Assembly: GCF_000344135.1 (NCBI RefSeq) | Contig: NZ_BAOP01000032.1 | Span: 1-57,356, forward strand | Source: Gordonia malaquae NBRC 108250 | Lineage (GTDB): Bacteria; Actinomycetota; Actinomycetes; Mycobacteriales; Mycobacteriaceae | Reading direction: 5' to 3' | DNA: 57,356 nt | Part shown: one piece after another, positions 20,080 through 27,576 of the stretch | Layout: every line of letters begins with the position of its first letter | Position numbering within the stretch: the first letter of the stretch is position 1 | The notes under the pieces: model-generated | What the model saw: the letters and a program-made list of their open reading frames with translations, nothing else | Told to the model about the DNA's origin: nothing | Databases searched by the model: none | Position numbers and translations under genes: made by a program

Positions 20080-21008
20080 GCGCCGATCGCCCGCTCCACG
20101 AAGTCGATCACCTCGGACTCGACGTCGTCGCGAATCTCGGGTTCGTTGTGCACCTCGTGGCGGAACCCGGAGTAGACGCGGGTCCGGACACTCGGGTGGC
20201 CGCTCGCGACCAGTTTGTTGGCGACGTGGTAGGCGCCTTCGCCGTAGTTGGTGACCGGATCCTGGTCGCCGGCGAGAATGAGAACGGGCAGGTCAGCGCG
20301 GACGGATGTGTACCAGTCGTCACTGTTGGCCTGGTCGTACACCTCCACGAAGCCCTGCAGGAAGCGGACGCTCATCGGAGCTCCGAAGTTGTTGAGCGGG
20401 TCGATCGCATGGTCGGCCACGACCTCGTGGCTGCGGGCCACCCAGTCGGTCGGTCCCGCGCCGTCGCCATAACGCGACACGAACCCGTCGAAGAGGGCCC
20501 CGACGTACGCGAGGTCGGCGGCGCCCGCACGGTCCGGCTCGGCGGCGAGAGCGGCACGGTCGAATGCGTCGGCTCCGGGGATCTGAGCTGCGATGCCGCA
20601 GAGAATCAGGCCGTCGAGGTCGTCCCCGAGGCGGGACGCGAGCGGCCGAGCGATCATCGATCCCCACGAGTGTCCGAACACGACGTATGGCAGATCCGGA
20701 TGCAACTCGCGGACCTTGGCCCGGAGCGCTTCTTCATCGGCGATCGCCGTCTCCGCGCCGTCGTCGCCGGAATCGGCCCAGACCCCGGAGACCGCAGCGG
20801 TCTTGCCGTGGCCTGCGTGATCGTCCGCAGCAACGACGAACCCGGCGTCGAGCAGTCGCGTGATCAGATGCAGGTAGCGGCGAGAATGCTCACCGAGACC
20901 GTGAATCAGATGCACGACTGCTCGCGCCGGGCGCGTCGGCTGGTAGATCCAGCCGTGGATCGTGTCGGAACCGTTGTGTGAGGGGAATGTGATCTCGTGG
21001 AGCGCCAT
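20076..21008 (-). CDS. Monoacylglycerol-lipase-like alpha/beta hydrolase
   Basis: 310 residues from the ATG at 21008 (AAGG eight bases upstream); a GTG at 21017 is possible. It has VHLIHGLGEHSRRY (oxyanion), ADDHAGHGKT, the nucleophile elbow VFGHSWGSMIAR, Asp in LAGDQDPVTNYG, and His in YSGFRHEVHNEP. This is the Rv0183-type serine hydrolase pattern for monoacylglycerols. No signal peptide. A second lipase of the same type is at 34961. It ends convergently with the AraC gene. Confidence 0.88.
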   Translation of the reverse strand: MALHEITFPSHNGSDTIHGWIYQPTRPARAVVHLIHGLGEHSRRYLHLITRLLDAGFVVAADDHAGHGKTAAVSGVWADSGDDGAETAIADEEALRAKVRELHPDLPYVVFGHSWGSMIARPLASRLGDDLDGLILCGIAAQIPGADAFDRAALAAEPDRAGAADLAYVGALFDGFVSRYGDGAGPTDWVARSHEVVADHAIDPLNNFGAPMSVRFLQGFVEVYDQANSDDWYTSVRADLPVLILAGDQDPVTNYGEGAYHVANKLVASGHPSVRTRVYSGFRHEVHNEPEIRDDVESEVIDFVERAIGA

Positions 21009-21039
21009 GGCCCGCACCTTATCCCCGCAGGCGCGACGA

Positions 21040-22194
21040 TCAGGCCGCTTCGACGGCCTTGGTGCGCTCGATGTTGACGACGACGTTGTTGTCGTCGCGC
21101 GTCATCCAGTTGGGGAGCGACAGCTTCGCGATCTTCTTCCACGTCGATCCGAGCTGGGCGCTGAGCGAGCCCGTGTTGTACGGCAGCCCGTACTTCTCGC
21201 AGATCGCCTTGACCTCGGGAGACATCTCCGGGTAGCGGTTGGCGGGCACGTCGGGGAAGAGGTGGTGCTCGATCTGGTGCGACAGGTTGCCGCTCATGAT
21301 GTGGAACAGTCGGCCGCCGTTGATGTTGGCCGAGCCGAGCATCTGACGGATGTACCACTGGCCCTTGGTCTCATCGATGCAGTCCTCGGCCTTGAACGTC
21401 TGCGCGCCGCTGGGGAAGTGGCCGCAGAAGATGATCGAGTACGTCCAGACGTTGCGGATGAGGTTGGCCGCCGCATTGCCGACGACGGTCGTCAGGAAGA
21501 ACGGGCCGGTCAGCGCCGGGTAGATGATGTAGTCCTTGGCGACCTGCTTGCTCGCCTTGCGCCACATGCCCTTCAGGAGCCCCTTGACGTCGCTCCACTT
21601 CCGCTTGCCCTGGATGATGTTCTCGACCTCGAGGTCGTGGAGCATGACACCCCACTCGAACAGCAGCATCAGAGCGGTCGCGTAGCCGAGGTTGCCCAGG
21701 TAGTAGGGGTTCCACTTCTGGTCGCGGTCCATGCGGAGGATGCCGTAGCCCACGTCGCGGTCCTCGCCGAGCACATTGGTGTACGTGTGGTGCATGTAGT
21801 TGTGGCTGTGCTTCCACTGCTCACCCGGGCAGACGGTGTCCCAGTCGAACTCGCGTGAGTTGTAGGTGTCTTCACGCATCCAGTCGTACTGGCCGTGCAT
21901 GACGTTGTGGCCGATCTCCATGTTGTCGAGGATCTTGGAGACGCCGAGTGCGGCGACACCGGCGAGCCAGACCGGCGGCAGGAACGGCACGTACATGGCG
22001 GCGCGACCTGCGAACTCCAGCTTCCGCTGGATGCCGATGATCTTGTAGATGTAGTCGCGGTCGCTTTCGCCGACGTCGGCCATGATGCGGGCCCGAAGTG
22101 CTTCGAGTTCGGCGCCGATCGCTTCCACCTGGTCGAAGGTGAGGTCGATCTCGGTGGGCTGCTTCTTGCGGAGTGCGAGGGGTGCGATGGTCAT
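21040..22194 (-). CDS. Membrane acyl-CoA desaturase, DesA3-like
   Basis: 384 residues from an ATG at 22194 with a GAAGGA ribosome-binding site. The three His boxes of membrane di-iron desaturases are present: HNVMHG, HNYMHH and HQIEHH (with QIEHHLFPDVP). Hydrophobic segments sit between them. It is very like mycobacterial DesA3 (Rv3229c), which makes delta-9 unsaturated acyl chains from stearoyl-CoA using electrons from an oxidoreductase. That partner lies immediately upstream (46-nt gap), as in Rv3229c-Rv3230c. Confidence 0.92.
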   Translation of the reverse strand: MTIAPLALRKKQPTEIDLTFDQVEAIGAELEALRARIMADVGESDRDYIYKIIGIQRKLEFAGRAAMYVPFLPPVWLAGVAALGVSKILDNMEIGHNVMHGQYDWMREDTYNSREFDWDTVCPGEQWKHSHNYMHHTYTNVLGEDRDVGYGILRMDRDQKWNPYYLGNLGYATALMLLFEWGVMLHDLEVENIIQGKRKWSDVKGLLKGMWRKASKQVAKDYIIYPALTGPFFLTTVVGNAAANLIRNVWTYSIIFCGHFPSGAQTFKAEDCIDETKGQWYIRQMLGSANINGGRLFHIMSGNLSHQIEHHLFPDVPANRYPEMSPEVKAICEKYGLPYNTGSLSAQLGSTWKKIAKLSLPNWMTRDDNNVVVNIERTKAVEAA

Positions 22195-22240
22195 GTGCGT
22201 GATCCTTCGTTGTCTCGGGTGAGTGGGCGGCCGGCGCTGG

Positions 22241-23314
22241 TCAGACGTCGATCTCGACGTCGCCGCACGGCGCCGTGACACAGATCTGGATGTGCTTGTC
22301 GGGTTCGGAGTCCAGGTCGCCGGTGACCACGTTGCGGGTGGTTCCGGTCTTGCGGACCTTGGTGCAGCTGAAGCAGATGCCCATGCGGCATCCGAACTCC
22401 GGCGTCAGGCCGGCGGCTTCGGCTTGTTCGAGGATGGTGCGGCCGTCGTTCTCAGCGGTCACATTCGACTTGGCGAACACCAGGTCGCCGCCCAGTTGAT
22501 CGGCGGAGGCCGGAGTCGGCGCCTCGATGGTGAATGCTTCGGAGTGGATGCGGTCGGAGATGCCCACGGTGTCGGCGTACTCACGGACGGCGCTCATCAG
22601 TGCGGCCGGGCCGCACATGTACACCTGTGCACCGTCGCGCTCGGCGACGTCGTTGATGTGGTCGGCGGCGAAGTGTTCGGGCGACGCGGTGCGGGTGTAG
22701 TGCAGGCGGACTTCGACGCCGGGCACCGAGCGGGCGATCGCGTCGAGTTCAACGCTGTACGGCACGTCCTGCGGGCTGCGGGCGTAGTGCACGAAGGTGA
22801 TCGGTCCGGTGTGGCCTTCGGAGACCAACGTGCGCAACATTGAGAGGACAGGTGTGATGCCGCTGCCGCCGCTGATGAGGACGATCTCTGCCGGACGCTG
22901 AGCGGGAAGTGCGAACGTTCCGCCTGCGGTCTCGAGGCTGAGGACGTCGCCGACGCGGACGTTGCTGCGGAGGTGATTCGAGACCAGGCCGTTCTCGTGG
23001 ACGGCGACGGTCAGCTCGATGTCGCCGCGCTGTGCCTCGGCGTTGGCCGGAGAGTAGAAGCGGCGATGGCGAGTGCCGTTGATGACCACTCCGACCTCGA
23101 CATACTGACCTGCGGTATGGCCCTTCCACTGGTGTGTGGGGCGCAGCGTCAGCGTGGTCGAGCGGTCGGTCTGGCGGCGGATGTCGACGACCTTGGCGCG
23201 AGTGTCGCGCCAGGTGAGCATGGGGTCGATGAACTCCAGGTAGCGATCGACCGGGTACGGGGTCGCTGTGGCTTCGATGAGTGATCCGACGAGAGTCGCG
23301 ATGCGGTTTGCCAT
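22241..23314 (-). CDS. Ferredoxin reductase with 2Fe-2S domain (desaturase electron donor)
   Basis: 357 residues, ribosome-binding site GAAGGAGA. Order of domains: a FAD-binding ferredoxin-reductase barrel (TLTLRPTHQWKGHTAGQYVEVGV with RHRRFYSPAN), an NAD(P) domain (ISGGSGITPVLSML and YMCGPAALM), and a C-terminal plant-type 2Fe-2S ferredoxin with Cys pattern CRMGICFSC plus a later Cys in ICVTAPCG. It passes electrons from NAD(P)H to the desaturase, as Rv3230c does for DesA3. First gene of the operon; a palindrome lies 33 bp upstream. Confidence 0.92.
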   Translation of the reverse strand: MANRIATLVGSLIEATATPYPVDRYLEFIDPMLTWRDTRAKVVDIRRQTDRSTTLTLRPTHQWKGHTAGQYVEVGVVINGTRHRRFYSPANAEAQRGDIELTVAVHENGLVSNHLRSNVRVGDVLSLETAGGTFALPAQRPAEIVLISGGSGITPVLSMLRTLVSEGHTGPITFVHYARSPQDVPYSVELDAIARSVPGVEVRLHYTRTASPEHFAADHINDVAERDGAQVYMCGPAALMSAVREYADTVGISDRIHSEAFTIEAPTPASADQLGGDLVFAKSNVTAENDGRTILEQAEAAGLTPEFGCRMGICFSCTKVRKTGTTRNVVTGDLDSEPDKHIQICVTAPCGDVEIDV

Positions 23315-23346
23315 GCCGGGTCTCCTTCAGTTCGTTTAAGATTTCA

Positions 23347-23362
23347 GTGAACATCTGTACAC
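23347..23362. promoter_or_regulatory. Palindrome in the desaturase promoter, candidate FabR/DesT-type operator
   Basis: GTGAACATCTGTACAC pairs at six of seven arm positions around TC. It is between the reductase gene and the divergent tetR gene, close to the reductase start. The GTGAACA half resembles sites bound by FabR/DesT-type repressors of unsaturated fatty acid genes, recalled from those families. The palindrome is seen directly; the assignment is inference. Confidence 0.6.
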
Positions 23363-23486
23363 AAAGAAGAATGGCTGCTGTACGGATGTGTGTCAAGCGG
23401 CGTTCGATGTGTCGGTCATCACCGGTCCGGGTGTCCTCATCGGCGGTGCCGACGTGCGTGAATGCCGGGTGAACTAGACTGCTCTG

Positions 23487-24110
23487 GTGGCCGGAAGCCG
23501 AGCGGAGAAGAAGGAACAGACTCGGCAGGCGCTGCTCGACACCACCATCGAATTGGTGGACGACCGTTCATTCGGAAGCATCAGCCTGCGGGAAGTCGCG
23601 CGCGGAGCGGGCATTGTGCCCACCGCGTTCTATCGCCATTTCGCCTCCATGGAGGACCTCGGCGTCACTCTTGTCGAGGACGCCATGCGGGTACTGCGCG
23701 GCGCCTTGCGCGAGGCTCGACGCGATCTGGCCGGCCGCGGGATGCCGACGGCGAGGGACTCGCTGGCGATCCTGCTCAAGAAGGTGAAGTCCGACGAGAA
23801 GCAGTTCCGCTTCCTCGTCCGTGAACAGCACGGTGGGGTCACCGAGGTGCGCCGGGCGATCGGCACCGAGCTCCGGCTTCTGTCGCGTGAGCTCGCGATC
23901 GACCTGGCCCGCACGCCTGCGCTCGTCGCATGGGAGGCCGAAGACCTCGAAGTCGCCGCGGATCTGATCGTCACGATCATGATGACCGCCGTCGCCGAAC
24001 TCCTCGACGGTGACGGTCGGGAGTCGTCTGAGCGCAGCCTCGTCGCGCGAGCCGAGAAGCAACTCGTCATGGTCTTCCTCGGCATGGCGCAGTGGCGTAC
24101 GAACGGATGA
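23487..24110 (+). CDS. TetR regulator resembling FabR/DesT, likely controls the desaturase operon
   Basis: 207 residues, GTG start. The DNA-binding part is GSISLREVARGAGIVPTAFYRHF. The next stretch (MEDLGVTLVEDAMRVLRGALREARR) and FRFLVREQHGGVTEVRRAIGTELRLLSRELA follow the E. coli FabR pattern. FabR and Pseudomonas DesT bind acyl-CoA or acyl-ACP and repress unsaturated fatty acid genes; DesT also controls a desaturase/reductase pair. Being divergent from just such a pair supports the same job here. The ligand was not tested. Confidence 0.82.
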   Translation: MAGSRAEKKEQTRQALLDTTIELVDDRSFGSISLREVARGAGIVPTAFYRHFASMEDLGVTLVEDAMRVLRGALREARRDLAGRGMPTARDSLAILLKKVKSDEKQFRFLVREQHGGVTEVRRAIGTELRLLSRELAIDLARTPALVAWEAEDLEVAADLIVTIMMTAVAELLDGDGRESSERSLVARAEKQLVMVFLGMAQWRTNG

Positions 24111-24152
24111 CAGTCGTCTAGACGAGTGTCGAAACTGTCGGACTCATGAGGA

Positions 24153-25595
24153 ATGATCGTCGACATGAACGAAGACTCCGATTTCGGTCCGTACCGCCTC
24201 GGCGCCGTCATTGGCAGAGGCGGAATGGGACAGGTGTACCGCGCGTTCGACACCGCCCGCGACCGTGAAGTGGCGTTGAAGCTGCTCAAGACCGAACTCG
24301 CTGAGGACGAGACGTACAAGGAGCGTTTTCGGCGTGAGTCACAGGCAGTCGCCAAGCTCGGCGAGCCGCACATCATCCCGATCCACGACTACGGCGAGAT
24401 CGACGGCGTGCTCTTCCTCGACATGCGACTCGTCGACGGTCGAGACCTGCGCGCCGGACTCCGTACGGACGGGGCGATGGCGCCCGAGGACGCTGTCGCC
24501 ATCATCGAGCAGGTGGCGGCCGCGCTCGACGCGGCGCACTCCGCCGGACTCGTCCACCGGGACGTGAAGCCGGAGAACGTCCTGGTGACGTCGGCCGGCT
24601 TCGCGTACCTCGTCGATTTCGGCATCGCTCATCACGAGGGCGACGCCCACCTGACCCGGACCGGGACGGCGGTCGGCTCGATCGCCTACATGGCGCCCGA
24701 GCAGCTCGACAACGTGCCGGTCGGACCCGCGTCCGACGTGTACTCGCTCGCTGCGGTGCTCTTCGAACTCCTGACCGCGCGACAGCCCTACCCCGGCGAC
24801 TCGGTGAGCGCAGTCGTCAAGGCGACAGTGTTGAACGCGGTCCCCGCACCGAGCGCCTTCAGCCCGAACGTCCCGCCCGCGCTCGACGCCGTCGTCCGGC
24901 GGGGTCTCGCGAAGGAGCCCGGTCAACGATTCGGGTCGGCCGGTGAACTCGCGGCCGCAGCACGTGCTGCACTGTCCGGTGCACCGGCGGACCCCGCGTT
25001 CAATCGCACGATGGTTGGACCGTCCCTGGTCAAGCGGCAGGCTACGGAATCGCACGCGCCGACCGAACACATCTCGTACTCGGGTCCCCACGGCTACCCG
25101 GGGCAGCAGGTTTTCACGGGACCGCAGGGGTACCCGAGTGGTCCGGGGTATCCCGTGCAATACGGCGAACCCGGACGGAATCGTGCACTCCACATCGTTC
25201 TCGCGGTGCTCATCGGTCTGCTCATCGCCTCGCTCATCGGTCTCGGCGTCTATTGGGTCGGTTTCCGTGACTCATCGGACTCGAACGCGTCGCCGTCGTC
25301 GACGACGACCGTTGTTCAGACCGTGCAGCCTGCACCCACCACCACGGTGATTCCGACTCCGCCGCCCGGGACGTCGTCGTGCGGTGGTGGTGTCGGTGTG
25401 GCCGGCGGCGTGACGACGTGTGCCTTCGCTGCGAACGTCGGTGCGGCGTACCTGAGTTCGGGCGTGAAGGGGGATGCGCGCACCGTCGTGGCCTCGAGCC
25501 CGGTAACGGGTATGAGCTATACGATGTCGTGCACGCCGGAGACCGGTGTCGTCGTGTGCCGCGGCGGCAACAACGCCGTGGTCGTCATTTACTGA
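24153..25595 (+). CDS. Transmembrane Ser/Thr protein kinase with four-Cys extracellular domain (kinase A)
   Basis: 480 residues from 24153; an ATG at 24165 is also possible and has the better-placed GAGGA. Residues ~13-275 form a complete Hanks-type kinase: GRGGMGQVY, Lys43, HRDVKPEN (His135-Arg-Asp137), DFG (155-157), APEQ, and DVYSLA. A Pro/Gly/Tyr-rich linker follows, then a transmembrane helix (346-368), a Thr/Ser/Pro stalk, and a ~75-residue outer domain with Cys410, 423, 460 and 469. The outer domain is not PASTA. Cys spacing is almost identical to kinase B. The lipoprotein gene starts 12 nt downstream. Confidence 0.93.
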   Translation: MIVDMNEDSDFGPYRLGAVIGRGGMGQVYRAFDTARDREVALKLLKTELAEDETYKERFRRESQAVAKLGEPHIIPIHDYGEIDGVLFLDMRLVDGRDLRAGLRTDGAMAPEDAVAIIEQVAAALDAAHSAGLVHRDVKPENVLVTSAGFAYLVDFGIAHHEGDAHLTRTGTAVGSIAYMAPEQLDNVPVGPASDVYSLAAVLFELLTARQPYPGDSVSAVVKATVLNAVPAPSAFSPNVPPALDAVVRRGLAKEPGQRFGSAGELAAAARAALSGAPADPAFNRTMVGPSLVKRQATESHAPTEHISYSGPHGYPGQQVFTGPQGYPSGPGYPVQYGEPGRNRALHIVLAVLIGLLIASLIGLGVYWVGFRDSSDSNASPSSTTTVVQTVQPAPTTTVIPTPPPGTSSCGGGVGVAGGVTTCAFAANVGAAYLSSGVKGDARTVVASSPVTGMSYTMSCTPETGVVVCRGGNNAVVVIY

Positions 25596-25607
25596 GGGGA
25601 GCGGCGC

Positions 25608-26510
25608 GTGGCGTCGAAGGGTGTGAAGATCGGGTCTTTGGTCGCTGCGGCGGCTCTGGTGATGCCGCTGGCGGCGTGCGGCAGCGACTCGTCGTCGGAC
25701 ACGGTCGCGACCGTGACCCAGACTGTGACGGCCGGCGCGACGTCGACGTCCACCGGGGCCCCTCCGTCGTCGACGTCGGGCCCGAAGTCGTCGGCGAAGC
25801 TCGCCGCGAGTTTCGACGCGTTGACGTTGTCTCAGCCGGTCGGGCTGGCCGTCGTTCCGGTCGGTGGCGGCGACCCGCTCCTGTTCGGTGATCAGACGCC
25901 GCAAGTCGCCTGGTCGACGATCAAGGTTCCCCTGGCGCTCGCCGCGGAGCGGAAGAACGGTCCGAGTTCCGCAGAGTCCGCGGCCATCACCGCGTCCGAC
26001 AACGCCTCAGCAGAGGCGCTGTGGGCGTCGCTCGGCGGTGGTGAGCAGGCAGCGCAGGCGGTCACGGCGGTCCTTCGAGAAGGTGGCGACACCGAGAGCA
26101 CCGTCCCGTCGCAGAAACTGCGCGGTGAGTTCACGATCTTCGGGCAGACCACATGGCCGCTCAAGAATGCGGCGACGTTCACTTCCAACCTGCCCTGCCT
26201 GCCGGGTAGCAGGCGCTTGATCTCCCTGATGGGCCAGGTCGCCGGCAATCAGCAGTGGGGCGTCGAGACGATCCGCGCGAAGTCGACGGCCGTCAAGGGC
26301 GGCTGGGGACCCAGCGTGACGGGCGGCTACGTCGTCCGGCAGATCGGGCTGATCACCAAGCGTGACGGGTCGCGGATCGCCGTCGCGATGAGCACCTACT
26401 CGGCAGGCGCGTCGATGGAATCCGGAATCGCCGCTCTGAACCAGGCGGGCTCATGGGTTGCGTCGCACCTGGCCTCCCTTCCGTCGGGGAAGTGTTCATC
26501 CGGCCGATAA
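25608..26510 (+). CDS. Secreted serine hydrolase of beta-lactamase/PBP fold, lipoprotein (hydrolase A)
   Basis: 300 residues, GTG start after GAGGGGA. Signal peptide with lipobox LAAC (Cys24), then a Ser/Thr stalk to residue ~63. The catalytic domain has SxxK (Ser103-Lys106 in WSTIKVP), SDN (130-132), and KGG (Lys230-Gly-Gly), the three motifs of class A beta-lactamases and DD-peptidases. Cys197 (NLPCLP) and Cys296 near the end are conserved in the two paralogues and may form a disulfide. A Glu166 equivalent is not obvious, so it may be a DD-peptidase-like or penicillin-binding protein rather than a true beta-lactamase. Coupled to kinase A. Confidence 0.85.
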   Translation: MASKGVKIGSLVAAAALVMPLAACGSDSSSDTVATVTQTVTAGATSTSTGAPPSSTSGPKSSAKLAASFDALTLSQPVGLAVVPVGGGDPLLFGDQTPQVAWSTIKVPLALAAERKNGPSSAESAAITASDNASAEALWASLGGGEQAAQAVTAVLREGGDTESTVPSQKLRGEFTIFGQTTWPLKNAATFTSNLPCLPGSRRLISLMGQVAGNQQWGVETIRAKSTAVKGGWGPSVTGGYVVRQIGLITKRDGSRIAVAMSTYSAGASMESGIAALNQAGSWVASHLASLPSGKCSSGR

Positions 26511-26514
26511 CGGT

Positions 26515-26536
26515 CCCGCAACGCCCGCGTTGCGGG
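26515..26536 (+). terminator. Strong hairpin after hydrolase A
   Basis: CCCGCAACG (26515-26523) and CGTTGCGGG (26528-26536) form a perfect 9-bp stem with a 4-nt loop, five bases after the hydrolase A stop codon. It has no T-run but is stable enough to end the kinase A/hydrolase A transcript, separating it from hydrolase B. Confidence 0.6.
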
Positions 26537-26613
26537 TGGGGCACGCGCCTTGGTCGCTTCGCCTCCAGTTGACTAGCGTTACGCGTGTTGCGCATGTTGT
26601 TGAAGGGGTTTGT

Positions 26614-27465
26614 GTGATTCGTCGCGGTCTGGTGTCGTCGTGTGTCGCTGTTGTACTCGCCGGCGGTTTTGCGCTGGGCGCCGGTGCTGCGGGCGCCTTG
26701 CCGGTGCTGCCGAACGTCAACGTCACTCCGCCTGCGTCGAAGGCGAAGCTCTCGAAGAGTTTCACTCGCGCGACCAGGGGGTTGTCGGGTTCGGTCGGGC
26801 TGGCCATCACTCCGGTCGGCGGCGACTCGACGATGTCGTTCGGTCCGGTCCGCACAGCTCGTGCGTGGTCGACGCTCAAGGTGCCGGTGTCGATCGCGGC
26901 CGAGCGGGTGAACGGCCCGCGAGTCGCGGGTGACGTCCGCGCGGCCATCCGTCGTTCAGACAACACCGCGGCAGAGAACCTCTGGGATTCGATGCGATCG
27001 AACAGCCGCGCTGTCGATGAGGTGACTGCGGTCCTGCGCGAAGGGCATGACCCGCGCACGCACGTCGCGTCGCAGATCGACAGGCCCGCGAGCTACCCGG
27101 GCGCCACCCAGTGGACGTTGGCGCGTCAGTCTCGTTTCGGAGCGCACCTGCCGTGCCTGCCCGACTCGAATCGTGTGCTCGGGCACATGGCGGCTGTGGA
27201 ATCGAATCAGCAATGGGGAGTGAAGATCTTGCGCCAGCGCGGAGTGTCGACCGCGGTGAAGGGCGGCTGGGGGCCGGTGTCCGACGCAACGGGGAAGTAT
27301 GTCGTGCGCCAGCTCGGAGTCGTCACCACCCCGCGTGGCGCATTTGCGGTGAGCATGGCGGCCCTGCCGTCGAGCGGTTCGTTCGACGACGGGATCGCCA
27401 TGCTCAACCGTGTCGGTCGATGGGTCGGTTCCAACATCGGTTCCATGCCGGTCGGTACCTGTTAG
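26614..27465 (+). CDS. Secreted serine hydrolase of beta-lactamase/PBP fold (hydrolase B, no lipobox)
   Basis: 283 residues from a GTG with GAAGGGG seven bases upstream. A Sec signal peptide (residues ~1-28, AAGALP) without a lipobox Cys, unlike its two paralogues, so it is probably released or wall-associated. Motifs: Ser86-Thr-Leu-Lys89, Ser115-Asp-Asn117, Lys216-Gly-Gly. Cys181 and the C-terminal residue Cys283 match the paralogues. TTGACT (26569-26574) and CATGTT (26593-26598), 18 bp apart, could be its own promoter. It sits between the two kinase units. Confidence 0.83.
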   Translation: MIRRGLVSSCVAVVLAGGFALGAGAAGALPVLPNVNVTPPASKAKLSKSFTRATRGLSGSVGLAITPVGGDSTMSFGPVRTARAWSTLKVPVSIAAERVNGPRVAGDVRAAIRRSDNTAAENLWDSMRSNSRAVDEVTAVLREGHDPRTHVASQIDRPASYPGATQWTLARQSRFGAHLPCLPDSNRVLGHMAAVESNQQWGVKILRQRGVSTAVKGGWGPVSDATGKYVVRQLGVVTTPRGAFAVSMAALPSSGSFDDGIAMLNRVGRWVGSNIGSMPVGTC

Positions 27466-27528
27466 TTCGTTTGCACTAAATCAAACAGTTGAATTCGCCG
27501 GTGAACGGCAGTTTCGAGTGAGTGTCCG

Positions 27529-27567
27529 CCTTCTTCGCGGCCTAGCCTGGCAAGGCTGCGAAGAAGG
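27529..27567 (+). promoter_or_regulatory. Leader hairpin covering the Shine-Dalgarno sequence of kinase B
   Basis: CCTTCTTCGC (27529-27538) pairs perfectly with GCGAAGAAGG (27558-27567); inside, AGCCT (27544-27548) pairs with AGGCT (27553-27557) around GGCA, leaving a 5-nt bulge. The 3' arm contains AAGG, the first part of the AAGGAG ribosome-binding site (27564-27569) of kinase B (ATG at 27577). The folded RNA would hide that site. It may be a translational switch, or a terminator of hydrolase B reused as a leader. Confidence 0.65.
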
Positions 27568-27576
27568 AGACAATCG

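Noticed and set aside
24114..24125. TCGTCTAGACGA palindrome after the desaturase regulator, as an operator for kinase A
   Set aside because: Perfect but short, and just behind a stop codon; a terminator or chance is equally likely and there is no repeated copy.
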